From the NCBI GenBank assembly GCA_905221605.1, contig CAJNDS010000469.1:633185-697184 (forward strand): a stretch of DNA of 64,000 bases, given 5' to 3'. The position numbers and the translations under genes are program-made. Positions 33,448-44,867 of this stretch are shown in pieces (the first letter of the stretch is position 1; the number at the start of each line of letters is the position of its first letter). A model generated the notes under the pieces. It was not told where the DNA came from, ran no database searches, and was given only the letters and a program-made list of their open reading frames with translations. This stretch comes from Symbiodinium natans. Lineage: Eukaryota; Sar; Dinophyceae; Suessiales; Symbiodiniaceae.

Positions 33448-36140
33448 AGCATAGCAAGGTGGAAGAAGAGGAGCAGAACAGGAGCAAGCAGGAACAACAG
33501 AGAGGGCGGTGTCCGAGAGTGGTGTCCGTCTTCCGCTCTCAGGGCATGGTGGATGTCGGCACACTTGAGGCGCCGAGCTGAGCTATGGTGTACAACACGG
33601 AACTGTGCGGTATGGAGTGGTATGTCTCATGTTTTCGATCACATGTCTGTGCTGATGAAGGAGCTGAGCTCTCTGTTCCCCTGCTCTTCCGCTGCTCTTC
33701 TGCTGCTCTTCTGCTGCTCTTCTGCCACTCTTTCGACTGACCTCACCGACTCTTAGCGACACTGCCTCTCGAGGTGGACTTCCTCGAGCCCTCCCAGCGA
33801 GACGAAGCGCCTTGGGGCATGCTTTGGCAGCGCAGCTCTGCCATAGGTGTGCCATGGGCTTCTCCTCCCTTTTTTTTTCTCCAAAACCCTTTCTGGGCCC
33901 TTCGCTCCCGTTGGAGGCTGCATTTCGTGGGGGCAGGCGGATCAAAAACGACAGTTATTAGGATATATTAAGATCAAGCAAAAAGTTTATTCAGCATCAG
34001 CAGCAAAAAGTTTACTGCGGCTCGGCCTTTAGTCCTCCGGTTTGCTGTGCTAGTCCTTTGACTTGAAACCCTCAGACCGGCAGGCCTTAAAGAGCCTATT
34101 AATATTTGCAGCGTGCAGGCCAACAGCCTGAAATGCTCAAACCGGTAAACTCTAAAGCCGCAAAAGCCGAAAAAACCTTAGATCCAAACAAAACAAGTTG
34201 CAGCTGGGGACTTCAAATCTGTGGACATGAACATCACCTTACGGTAGGATCACTAAGTGAGGCAATCTCTGTCGGTTTCTGAGTTGAATAGTTTGGCGTG
34301 TTATGTGTGTTTTTGGGGCACCTTGTCGGTCGGTCTTTGCACGCCTGCTTGTTTCGTGGACCGACAAGGCTCGGGCGCCCTGATACGGAAAGGGCTTGTC
34401 CGAGCAACGACATGACCTTCTTCGAGGCGAAGCAGCGAAACTGCCTGCAAGTCTGCATGCTAGTGGGTCCGCCCCGTCCCCCCCCCCCTTCTGCCCCGGG
34501 TAAGCGCTGAGCAGGTTGACAACGTTGGGCGGGCTTTGGGCAGACTGGAGGTGACGAGCCTTCCAAGGTCCTCCTAACCAAAAACCCTCGACCCCTAAAC
34601 CCGAAAACACGCTGCGCAGCTGCCTTTAAACGATGCTCCGGCGGGGTCGGCGGCTTGAGCCGGAGGCTCTTAAATCCGGCCCCCGCGCCGCCCGTGGTCC
34701 AGGGCGGAGCCCGCGTCGCACTAAAGCGCTAGCTTTAAGGGGCGAGCGCCCGAGCCGCCGACCCCGCCCAAAATTGCTTCATATTCGCGCGGGGCTTTTC
34801 GGGAGGCCTCCAAAACGGCATCCAAGGGGACGCAACACGCGGTGGTGCGAAAAGCACGAAACCACGTAAAAACCATGATTTTTTACGAAAAGCCGAGGCC
34901 ACAAAACACCCGCAGCACCCCATTAAACCCTCACAGGCGCGCATCATCGACCCTAGCTTTTCACATGGGGCGCGCGCCAGGCCGAAACCACGTTTTTCAA
35001 GGTTTGGGGGGGGGTACCGGAAGCATCATGAGCATCAGCAGCCCTGGCCCGCGGCCCCAAGGCAGTAAAAAACGCTGAAAAACGCTGAAATCACCGTAAA
35101 TACCGTGTTTTTATGAGGTTTTTCACGCGTGCCTCCGACCCCCACCCTTGTTGCCCTTGACCCGCCCCCAAAGTGCGCATCATCGAAACCCATGTCCGGG
35201 GGGGGGTCTGCTGATGCTGCTGATGCGCGGGGGTCCGGGCGCATCATCCATCGATTTTTATGGGCTTCGTGGGCCTCCGGGCCCACGGCCCAGAGACCCA
35301 GCTGATGCTCATGATGCTTGTTTTGGGGGGGGTTCCAACAGCAGAAAACCTCGTAAATACCGAGTGTTTTGTGGGTCCACGTAAAAACGCCCCTAAAATC
35401 GCTCATTTTACGCGCTCGAACGGCTTCGTGCCTACAAAACACCCGAACAGCAGGACCCCGAATGCCCTTAAGGGCATTCGGGGTCTTGCTTTTGGGGGTT
35501 TCGTGGGCACGCAAGCGTTCAAGCACATACAATCGGCGTGTTTAAGGGGGTTTTGGATGGCCTGGGGGAGGCCGCTGATGCTCATGATGCTCCCTTTCCT
35601 GGGTCCCAAAAGGCTTCCCAAGCCCAAAAACACGTGTTTACAGCGTTTTCTGAAGGTTTTTCGAAGGCAAAACGCATGCATAGAATGCTTTTAAGGCCCC
35701 CAAACCAACCCCACTGATGCTCCTGATGCGGGTGCGCGCGCGCGCGCGCGGCGGGGGGGGGGAGGGGGGGGAGGGAGGGGGGGCGAAGGCAGGAGAAAGA
35801 GAGACAGAGAGAAGGAGAGGACAAAGACACGGGAAAGAGAAGACAGTGCCAAGGTTCAGGGGGCCGGCCCGTGCCGCTAGGCCTGAAACTTAGGGTTTAG
35901 GGTTTAGGGTGTAGGGTTTAGGGTTTAGGGTTTAGGGTTTACAATCTACACACCAACGGCCACCAACACACATCCGGTTTGAAGCGTTGTCTCATCTTTG
36001 GCCCCCCACTCAACTCATCACCCACGATGGGTTGCAGTTTCGGCCTCGCAGCCACACTGTAGCACCACTGGTAGCAACGACTGAATTGTTTAGAGGCCAT
36101 AGCACCGAGAGTCGGGCGCCTGTCTGCCTCTAGGAATCTG
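33448..36140. other. Non-coding part of unit 1
   Basis: No convincing gene. It has a GCTCTTCTGCT minisatellite (33683-33732), very G+C-rich sequence at 34620-34830, recurring motifs CTGATGCTCATGATGC and CGTAAATACCGTG (34860-35720), the 32-bp palindrome, a (GC)n/(G)n tract (35733-35785) and a TTTAGGG tract (35888-35940). Open frames here appear in several overlapping frames at once and are not supported. Confidence 0.5.
35384..35555. repeat. Inverted repeat with perfect 32-bp palindrome, copy 1
   Basis: The centre, 35454-35485, is GACCCCGAATGCCCTT followed by its exact inverse AAGGGCATTCGGGGTC. Outside it the arms continue to pair imperfectly for about 70 bp on each side (for example GGCTTCGTGCC with GGCACGCAAGC). 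The whole could form a large hairpin. Copies at 43011-43042 and 49236-49267 (centres) are identical. Confidence 0.9.
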
Positions 36141-36561
36141 GCAGACGGTCGCTTTGTTGCTGTCAGTCACCTTGACCAGAACTTGCCTGGGAAATCCAAA
36201 AGGCTCTCACAGCGACTCAGGGTCGAGCACACATTCACCATCATCCGGAGGGATTTTGCGGACATCGAGCAGATGCGAGCACGCGGCCCGAAGCGCTCGG
36301 CTCCGCCAACCACGCCCAGCAGGCCAAAATCACCCCAAGCCTCGCGAAGAATCTCAGCGATTTCTCACAAGCTCAGTGAAGTTCAGTGTGCATCTCATAT
36401 GGGCGTGACCCAGAATCGAAGAGCAAAGGGCCCAACCCCACCCCGACCAGCTCGCATCATGCCATCAGCAACTGCAGTTTTGATTTCTGCTTGAAGCATC
36501 TTGAAGCGAAACGTCACTCGATTGTTACGAATGACTGAAGGCTCGGGCTCAGAGCCTTAAA

Positions 36562-37191
36562 CTACAGCAGGCTTGCGAAGAGGCCCAACCCAACAAAGGT
36601 GGCAATGCCATCCGCTGCATCTGCAGAGCTTGATTCAGCACTGGCACACGCTGTGGAGCTATAGTTAACCCATCCCTCACACACGTTCATCGTGAAACTG
36701 GTAACGTGGCTTTCTGTGCCTGCGCAGTCCGTCGTCCGGTAGCCCTTTTGTTTGATCATGTCCCCATCGCACTCATACTTCGCCGACAAGCCGGCGGTGA
36801 TGCAGGTATTCAGCGGAATGGGCGAACTTTCAAGAAGCTGGGAACAATTGGACTCCGCGAAGTAATGTGCAGTTGCACTGGGGGCAGTGAAGATTGTAGC
36901 CTTTTGGTACCGCGTCCCAGTACTGGAGCAGGTGTCGGCCGTCCCGGTCCAGCTTGATCCAGTGGCAGTTTCGCAATTGCTGTCGGTGTTGTAGCTGTAG
37001 GAGGTGACCGTGACCTCTGTGCCCTGAACTGTGGCCATCAGGTTTTGGGAGCAGGTATCCACTAGGAAGAGGTCGCCGTAGCCGACGATCTTCGTGCACT
37101 TCGGGTCCGAGTACTGTGTGAGCCTCACCCACGTATCGGCTTTGGCCGACACTGCCATGGCAAGAAGGATGACTGCCTTTGCCACAAACAT
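36562..37191 (-). CDS. Cys-rich secreted or surface protein, 209 aa, copy 1
   Basis: A single-exon gene, ATG at 37189-37191, stop at 36562-36564. Residues 1-18 are a typical signal peptide (MFVAKAVILLAMAVSAKA). The mature part has ten Cys arranged as repeated pairs: YSDPKC...VDTC, YNTDSNC...ADTC, ESNC...LNTC, then YEC, TDC, NVC, TAC. Thr and Ser are abundant and there are sequons (NCS, NYS). The C-terminus ends with a hydrophobic stretch (IATFVGLGLFASLL) after a Ser/Ala-rich hinge, as in GPI-anchored proteins (inference). No family name is known to me. A relict spliced leader lies 59 nt upstream, so the gene probably arose by retroposition. It is intact in three tandem units. Confidence 0.8.
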   Translation of the reverse strand: MFVAKAVILLAMAVSAKADTWVRLTQYSDPKCTKIVGYGDLFLVDTCSQNLMATVQGTEVTVTSYSYNTDSNCETATGSSWTGTADTCSSTGTRYQKATIFTAPSATAHYFAESNCSQLLESSPIPLNTCITAGLSAKYECDGDMIKQKGYRTTDCAGTESHVTSFTMNVCEGWVNYSSTACASAESSSADAADGIATFVGLGLFASLL

Positions 37192-37250
37192 TCTTCAGCG
37201 CGGGGGTGAGAGGGGTTGCTACAGAGACCTGGCCAACTCTCAATTAAAAG

Positions 37251-37265
37251 CTTGAGCAAAAATGG
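37251..37265 (-). promoter_or_regulatory. Relict dinoflagellate spliced leader, copy 1
   Basis: Minus strand CCATTTTTGCTCAAG, 14 of 15 matches to the spliced-leader tail CCATTTTGGCTCAAG, in sense orientation 59 nt before the ATG of the secreted-protein gene. A (GA)n tract on the sense strand follows directly upstream. Confidence 0.85.
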
Positions 37266-37266
37266 T

Positions 37267-37268
37267 TG

Positions 37269-37320
<52 letters not shown>
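37267..37320 (+). repeat. (CT)n microsatellite
   Basis: About 26 CT dinucleotides with one C-to-G change. Equivalents: 44814-44867 (same length) and 51086-51124 (shorter, with one T change). On the sense strand of the secreted-protein gene it is (GA)n just upstream of the relict leader. Confidence 0.95.
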
Positions 37321-37659
37321 CCCAAAAAGTAGGGGAATATCACACCAAGGCATCCGAAAACAAAGCAGCCGCCTCTTCCACCTGCATCTCCTGTGTCTCC
37401 TCCATCTGTGAGCGAGACGGCGAGTTCCTGTGCGGACCAGGTGGCTCTCTTCTTTTGGAGTTGGGCCTGGAAGCTCTTGGAAGCTCTTAGAAGCTGGGGC
37501 CCATTCCGCGCCTCCTTCCTCTTCAAGGACCCCCCGCCTCTGGCTTCCAAAGGCACTTCCAAAGCGTTGACATGTTGCTCTTGCTCCCTGATTTGTTTCC
37601 TTGTTGTTTTTGACTGGGAAGGGGGGCCCACTTCTACTGTCAGGAAAAGCCTGTTCATC

Positions 37660-38312
37660 CACCATTCCTTTGAAAACCTCTGGTATATAGTATATAAGAA
37701 CAATACAGAAATATCGTTGTCTTCAGCAATACTACATATTATATGTACATATATATATATATACAAATATGTACATATCGTATTAAAAATCTTGAAAATA
37801 TTTAAATATTTATAGGAATGGTAGTGATATGAAATATACACACAGAATACCAGATGTCCCGGAAAGGTCTCAAGTGGCCTTGGCTTGACAAAACCGAACC
37901 AAAATCTGTGCACTTGAAAAGCCACTGCGATATTTGCATTCAAATTTCCACTCTCACGACTGTTTACGTGCTATGCGGGGGGGGGGGGGGTCTTCAGCCC
38001 AGCTTTGACGCCATGGATGATGTCAATTTAAGCTGAAGGGTGGGATGAAGGGCCGGCTGGGGAGCTTGGGCGCTTTCACGTTCTTCCAGGTTGTACATCT
38101 ATGTCCACAGCACCAACACATTGAGCACAATGAAAATAACCACCACATACCACCACCACCACCACCACCACCACCGCCACCCCACCACCACCACCTCCTT
38201 GCTTCCTGCCTGTTCGTTCTGGTAGACGACACGATCGCCCACCGCAAACGCGGCCATGGAGCGACTCGTGCAAAGAAAACGAGCAAAGTGCTCAGAGCAT
38301 CCACCGGAGCTT
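37660..38312. other. A+T-rich stretch and (ACC)n microsatellite of unit 1
   Basis: 37680-37840 is strongly A+T-rich (TATATGTACATATATATATA), unlike the rest of the unit, and could be part of the promoter region. 37977-37990 is a G run. 38146-38195 is (CAC)n, equivalents at 45693-45742 and 51940-51985, with fewer repeats in unit 3. No gene is supported. Confidence 0.6.
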
Positions 38313-38543
38313 GAAGCCGCAAGGACCGCGCTGTTCAGGGTTTAGGATTCAGGATTTAGGGTTCAGGGTTTAGGCTTCACGGGGGAACGGGGTCGGCTTC
38401 GCCCTCAATGGTAGAGGCCAGCCGCTCATAGAGGCCAGCTCCCCAATTTCCCTTTCTCTTCCTAGCGTGTAACGGGGCTGGCGTGCAAACGATGTGCCAA
38501 CGCAAAGGACGATTTTCAAAAGGCATCTGAGTGAGTTACTTTG

Positions 38544-39786
38544 CCCCACTTGTGTTGCGACTTCGTCGCCAGATCTGAAACCTGTCCCATTAAGCTTGCT
38601 GCGGCCAGAGCTGCTACGCCAGCATCTCTGATCCTGGAGCAGTCTGAGAGCCGAAACCTCCTCAACTTCCTGCATTCCGCAACTGCTGCTGCAAGGGCTC
38701 CTGCCCCAGCATCTCCTATGTCGTCGCTCTCTATGTCTATGACCGACAGGTTCTTGCAAGCCGCAAACCGCTGCCAGAGCTGTGGCACCGGCATCCCCAA
38801 TGCCCTTCCCTTGAAAGGCCACCACGACCAGCCTCTCGGAATGAAGGCGTTCGAGGGCACGCGCCAGCTCTATGACGCCACCTCCCAAACCTTCCGACGG
38901 GCCAAGTATCTGAAGGTCTTGCAGATTCTCGAAGTACGGAAGAGCATCGGCCAGAATCACAAGCTCTCGGTGGGGCAGTCCGACGCCAAGAAGTTTAGTG
39001 CGTCGCCTGGCAACCTTCTCCTGCAAGTCAACCACAGCCTTCATGTCGGAGCGGTGCGTGAATTTCAAGGCCAGCCCATCTGCAAGTCCTTGTTCGCCTC
39101 GGGCCACCCGATCCTGAAAAACTGCAGGGCTCATCGGTGAAAAGCCGTAAAGCATGTCTTTCGCGCACATCCGCTGCACTTCGGCAACGCACCACCCCCG
39201 CTGGAAGTAGGGCGTGCTGTTCAGGACCAGCTCACTGGAGGGCCGTGCCTCCAGCTTGCCGGTTGCCTCGCAGTAAATCTGAATGAAACCCGATTGTGAC
39301 TTCTCGCTCTCAGCTCCTCCAAGCGATACACCCCCAGAATGAAGTGATGCGCATATAGCAGATGCATCGACAGCATGGCTCTCTGAAAGAAGTCTTGTTC
39401 CTCCTTGCTGCGCCTGTACTGGGCCAGGCACATAAAGTCGATGAAGGCCCAGACCGCAATGTCCGAAGCCTCACGGAGTCTTCTCGAGCCCTCGAAGCCG
39501 ATGCCGCAGGAGGCTCCGCAGCTGCCAGCCCCAGGGGTCCGGATGCTGTTGCGACTCCCATGTGTGCGACACGGAGACGATCACTGCACCCCCAGGCGGG
39601 CATCCGAGGACGTCCGCGCCTAGCTTCCGACCCCGCACCTCCTCCAGCGTCACCAGCGCAGATCGCATCTCCCCCTCCGCCTCGAACTCCTCCGGCTCCG
39701 CCTCCTGGCGCCGCGGCCAGACCCGGCCATCCTCTGCCAGCTTGACAACGTACTCCCACAGCACCAGCTCTCTCTTGGAAGGATAA
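38544..39786 (-). pseudogene. LRR-family pseudogene, copy 2
   Basis: Same blocks as copy 1, with the same 8-nt and 7-nt losses. The C-terminal leucine-rich repeats are present (LSVIDIESDDIGDAGAGALA, LRRFRLSDCSRIRDAGVAAL), of ribonuclease-inhibitor type. A third break separates the first repeat from the next: a short deletion near 38765-38785 (AAACCGCTGCC against AAAGCCGCTGCC in copy 4). Confidence 0.75.
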
Positions 39787-40684
39787 TCTCCAGTCCCACG
39801 TCTGCACTTACATCAGAATTCTGCACTTTCGGGCGTGTCAATGTTGGTCCCCTATCGGCGCAGCTCGGGGGCCCGCGGGAACAGAGGCTGTCAGGTCTGT
39901 CAGGTTTGTCAGGTTGCGCTTCCGTGCTCCAAAAAGCCATGTTTTACCAAAAAAACAAAACGGGACTGACCTGGCAAAACTGACAGACCCAATGGGGTGG
40001 CAAGTGGCTTGGAGCCATGGGGCGCCCCCCACTCGGAGCAGGAGTTGCTCGGATGCATTGGAGCAGCTCGGATGCCTCGGAGCACCTCGGAGCACCTCGG
40101 AGCGCCTCGGAGCGCCTCGGAGCGCCTTGGAGTGCATGCTCGCCGTTTCAGAGCCTTTGTATGAGGAAGGGTTGAGGGGGAGGGGGGTAGGGGGGTAGGG
40201 AGGGGTAGGTGGGCCCTCCATGGAAAAGTTGCCGGGGTACCCCCCCTACCCCCCCCCCATCGTTTTGGGGGGGGGAAAGGAGGGAAAGAGGGAGGTTTTC
40301 ACCTCCCCAAACCCCCTGAACCCTGAACCCTAAACCCCAAACCCTAAACCCTAAACCCCAAAACCCTAAACCCTAAACCAGATGTTTGGGTGTAGAGGCA
40401 CGTCGTGAAGGGTTGTGGCCTCCTTGCGTTCCGAGGCATCGTCTTCACGGCCGCTGGAGATGCCGAGGAGCGGACCGGCTCCTTAAAGCAGGGCCCAAAA
40501 GTCCTGCAGAGCTCCCTGAGTCGCAAAGTTTCTGATGACCCCAAATCTAAACCCTAAACCCTAAACTTTAAACCCTAAACCCTAAACCCTAAACCCTAAA
40601 CCCTAAACCCTAAACCCTAAACCCTAAACCCTAAACCCTAAAGAGTCACTTCTCACAGCTCATCACAGCTCGACTCGATGCTTT

Positions 40685-40981
40685 TTGCTCGGTGTTGAAG
40701 TGATGCCGTCCAAGCTTGGGAGGCTCTCGTGGAGGACGTGCTGGGGTGCAAGACAAGCGCGAGGGCTTGTGATTTTGTGTCAGAATGGGAGGAGTGAAGT
40801 CGAGGCATGCGAGGCTCGAGGTGCGAGAGAGGTTTCATTGCAGGGGCTCCCTCGGAAGTCCACGCTGGCCCGGCGGCGAGCAGGCACTCCGCAAGCCCAG
40901 GTGCTGTGCGCCAACCTGGACCTGGTGTTGCTGGTGCTGAGCCTGGAGCCCAACTTCGTCGAGGCCGCAGACGGAGTTTAA
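40685..40981 (+). pseudogene. RsgA-like GTPase fragment, copy 2
   Basis: Identical in translation to copy 1. No GTPase domain follows here either. Confidence 0.5.
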
Positions 40982-42940
40982 AGCATAGCAAGGTGGAAGA
41001 AGAGGAGCAGAACAGGAGCAAGCAGGAACAACAGAGAGGGCGGTGTCCGAGAGTGGTGTCCGTCTTCCGCTCTCAGGGCATGGTGGATGTCGGCACACTT
41101 GAGGCGCCGAGCTGAGCTATGGTGTACAACACGGAACTGTGCGGTATGGAGTGGTATGTCTCATGTTTTCGATCACATGTCTGTGCTGATGAAGGAGCTG
41201 AGCTCTCTGTTCCCCTGCTCTTCCGCTGCTCTTCTGCTGCTCTTCTGCTGCTCTTCTGCCACTCTTTCGACTGACCTCACCGACTCTTAGCGACACTGCC
41301 TCTCGAGGTGGACTTCCTCGAGCCCTCCCAGCGAGACGAAGCGCCTTGGGGCATGCTTTGGCAGCGCAGCTCTGCCATAGGTGTGCCATGGGCTTCTCCT
41401 CCCTTTTTTTTTCTCCAAAACCCTTTCTGGGCCCTTCGCTCCCGTTGGAGGCTGCATTTCGTGGGGGCAGGCGGATCAAAAACGACAGTTATTAGGATAC
41501 ATTAGGATCAAGCAAAAAGTTTATTCAGCATCAGCAGCAAAAAGTTTACTGCGGCTCGGCCTTTAGTCCTCCGGTTTGCTGCGCTAGTCCTTTGACTTGA
41601 AACCCTCAGACCGGCAGGCCTTAAAGAGCCTATTAATATTTGCAGCGTGCAGGCCAACAGCCTGAAATGCTCAAACCGATAAACTCTAAAGCCGCAAAAG
41701 CCGAAAAAACCTTAGATCCAAACAAAACAAGTTGCAGCTGGGGACTTCAAATCTGTGGACGACATGAACATCACCTTACGGTAGGATCACTAAGTGAGGC
41801 AATCTCTGTCGGTTTCTGAGTTGAATAGTTTGGCGTGTTATGTGTGTTTTTGGGGCACCTTGTCGGTCGGTCTTTGCACGCCTGCTTGTTTCGTGGACCG
41901 ACAAGGCTCGGGCGCCCTGATACGGAAAGGGCTTGTCCGAGCAACGACATGACCTTCTTCGAGGCGAAGCAGCGAAACTGCCTGCAAGTCTGCATGCTAG
42001 TGGGTCCGCCCCGTCCCCCCCCCCTTCTGCCCCGGGTAAGCGCTGAGCAGGTTGACAACGTTGGGCGGGCTTTGGGCAGACTGGAGGTGACGAGCCTTCC
42101 AAGGTCCTCCTAACCAAAAACCCTCGACCCCTAAACCCGAAAACACGCTGCGCAGCTGCCTTTAAACGATGCTCCGGCGGGGTCGGCGGCTTGAGCCGGA
42201 GGCTCTTAAATCCGGCCCCCGCGCCGCCCGTGGTCCAGGGCGGAGCCCGCGTCGCACTAAAGCGCTAGCTTTAAGGGGCGAGCGCCCGAGCCGCCGACCC
42301 CGCCCAAAATTGCTTCATATTCGCGCGGGGCTTTTCGGGAGGCCTCCAAAACGGCATCCAAGGGGACGCAACACGCGGTGGTGCGAAAAGCACGAAACCA
42401 CGTAAAAACCATGATTTTTTACGAAAAGCCGAGGCCACAAAACACCCGCAGCACCCCATTAAACCCTCACAGGCGCGCATCATCGACCCTAGCTTTTCAC
42501 ATGGGGCGCGCGCCAGGCCGAAACCATGTTTTTCAAGGTTTGGGGGGGGGTACCGGAAGCCCAAAACCAGGCGAGCATCATGAGCATCAGCAGCCCTGGC
42601 CCGCGGACCCAAGGCAAGAAAAAACGCTGAAAAACGCTGAAATCACCGTAAATACCGTGTTTTTATGAGGGTTTTCACGCGTGCCTCCGACCCCCACCCT
42701 TGTTGCCCTTGACCCGCCCCCAAAGTGCGCATCATCGAAACCCACGTCGGGGGGGGGTCTGCTGATGCTGCTGATGCGCGGGGGTCCGGGGCATCATCGA
42801 GCCATCGTTTCTCATGTGGGCTTCGTGGGCCTCCGGGCCCACGGCCCAGAGACCCAGCTGATGCTCATGATGCTCGGTTTGGGGGGGTGTTCCAACAGCA
42901 GAAAACCTCGTAAATACCGAGTGTTTTGTGGGTCCACGTA

Positions 42941-43112
42941 AAAACGCCCCTAAAATCGCTCATTTTACGCGCTCGAACGGCTTCGTGCCTACAAAACACC
43001 CGAACAGCAGGACCCCGAATGCCCTTAAGGGCATTCGGGGTCTTGCTTTTGGGGGTTTCGTGGGCACGCAAGCGTTCAAGCACATACAATCGGCGTGTTT
43101 AAGGGGGTTTTG
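42941..43112. repeat. Inverted repeat with 32-bp palindrome, copy 2
   Basis: The perfect palindrome is at 43011-43042; the arms are as in copy 1. Confidence 0.9.
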
Positions 43113-44108
43113 GATGGCCTGGGGGAGGCCGCTGATGCTCATGATGCTCCCTTTCCTGGGTCCCAAAAGGCTTCCCAAGCCCAAAAACACGTGTTTACAG
43201 CGTTTTCTGAAGGTTTTTCGAAGGCAAAACGCATGCATAGAATGCTTTTAAGGCCCCCAAACCAACCCCACTGATGCTCCTGATGCGGGTGCGCGCGCGC
43301 GCGCGCGGGGGGGGGGGGAGAGGGAGGGGGGGCGAAGGCAGGAGAAAGAGAGACAGAGAGAAGGAGAGGACAAAGACACGGGAAAGAGAAGACAGTGCCA
43401 AGGTTCAGGGGGCCGGCCCGTGCCGCTAGGCCTGAAACTTAGGGTTTAGGGTTTAGGGTGTAGGGTTTAGGGTTTAGGGTTTAGGGTTTACAATCTACAC
43501 ACCAACGGCCACCAACACACATCCGGTTTGAAGCGTTGTCTCATCTTTGGCCCCCCACTCAACTCATCACCCACGATGGGTTGCAGTTTCGGCCTCGCAG
43601 CCACACTGTAGCACCACTGGTAGCAACGACTGAATTGTTTAGAGGCCATAGCACCGAGAGTCGGGCGCCTGTCTGCCTCTAGGAATCTGGCAGACGGTCG
43701 CTTTGTTGCTGTCAGTCACCTTGACCAGAACTTGCCTGGGAAATCCAAAAGGCTCTCACAGCGACTCAGGGTCGAGCACACATTCACCATCATGGAGGGA
43801 TTTTGCGGACATCGAGCAGATGCGAGCACGCGGCCCGAAGCGCTCGGCTCCGCCAACCACGCCCAGCAGGCCAAAATCACCCCAAGCCTCGCGAAGAATC
43901 TCAGCGATTTCTCACAAGCTCAGTGAAGTTCAGTGTGCATCTCATATGGGCGTGACCCAGAATCGAAGAGCAAAGGGCCCAACCCCACCCCGACCAGCTC
44001 GCATCATGCCATCAGCAACTGCAGTTTTGATTTCTGCTTGAAGCATCTTGAAGCGAAACGTCACTCGATTGTTACGAATGACTGAAGGCTCGGGCTCAGA
44101 GCCTTAAA

Positions 44109-44738
44109 CTACAGCAGGCTTGCGAAGAGGCCCAACCCAACAAAGGTGGCAATGCCATCCGCTGCATCTGCAGAGCTTGATTCAGCACTGGCACACGCTG
44201 TGGAGCTATAGTTAACCCATCCCTCACACACGTTCATCGTGAAACTGGTAACGTGGCTTTCTGTGCCTGCGCAGTCCGTCGTCCGGTAGCCCTTTTGTTT
44301 GATCATGTCCCCATCGCACTCATACTTCGCCGACAAGCCGGCGGTGATGCAGGTATTCAGCGGAATGGGCGAACTTTCAAGAAGCTGGGAACAATTGGAC
44401 TCCGCGAAGTAATGTGCAGTTGCACTGGGGGCAGTGAAGATTGTAGCCTTTTGGTACCGCGTCCCAGTACTGGAGCAGGTGTCGGCCGTCCCGGTCCAGC
44501 TTGATCCAGTGGCAGTTTCGCAATTGCTGTCGGTGTTGTAGCTGTAGGAGGTGACCGTGACCTCTGTGCCCTGAACTGTGGCCATCAGGTTTTGGGAGCA
44601 GGTATCCACTAGGAAGAGGTCGCCGTAGCCGACGATCTTCGTGCACTTCGGGTCCGAGTACTGTGTGAGCCTCACCCACGTATCGGCTTTGGCCGACACT
44701 GCCATGGCAAGAAGGATGACTGCCTTTGCCACAAACAT
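44109..44738 (-). CDS. Cys-rich secreted or surface protein, 209 aa, copy 2
   Basis: Translation identical to copy 1: signal peptide, ten Cys, hydrophobic C-terminus. ATG at 44736-44738, same 59-nt leader region, 7,547 bp from copy 1. Confidence 0.8.
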   Translation of the reverse strand: MFVAKAVILLAMAVSAKADTWVRLTQYSDPKCTKIVGYGDLFLVDTCSQNLMATVQGTEVTVTSYSYNTDSNCETATGSSWTGTADTCSSTGTRYQKATIFTAPSATAHYFAESNCSQLLESSPIPLNTCITAGLSAKYECDGDMIKQKGYRTTDCAGTESHVTSFTMNVCEGWVNYSSTACASAESSSADAADGIATFVGLGLFASLL

Positions 44739-44797
44739 TCTTCAGCGCGGGGGTGAGAGGGGTTGCTACAGAGACCTGGCCAACTCTCAATTAAAAG

Positions 44798-44812
44798 CTT
44801 GAGCAAAAATGG
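44798..44812 (-). promoter_or_regulatory. Relict dinoflagellate spliced leader, copy 2
   Basis: Same 15-mer as copy 1 (14 of 15 to the leader tail), 59 nt upstream of the ATG. Confidence 0.85.
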
Positions 44813-44815
44813 TTG

Positions 44816-44867
<52 letters not shown>

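Larger units (their letters stand above)
30703..38312. repeat. Tandem unit 1 (7,610 bp)
   Basis: Begins at GAAGCTGCAAGGACCGCG, the anchor that recurs as GAAGCCGCAAGGACCGCG at 38313, 45860 and 52101. The first 600 bp are the most diverged of the array: they contain the mobile element at 30878-30990 and lack about 135 bp of leucine-rich repeats that units 2-4 have. The rest is nearly identical to unit 2. Confidence 0.9.

Noticed and set aside
37125-37943. 272-codon frame with Arg-Glu repeats on the minus strand (also 44672-45490 and 51059-51460)
   Set aside because: It runs through the (GA)n microsatellite and A+T-rich DNA and overlaps the signal-peptide start of the secreted-protein gene in another frame.
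38023-38322. Trp- or Val-rich frames over the (ACC)n microsatellite
   Set aside because: Composition comes from the triplet repeat. One frame has AVGDRVVYQNEQAG next to it, but nothing else supports a gene.
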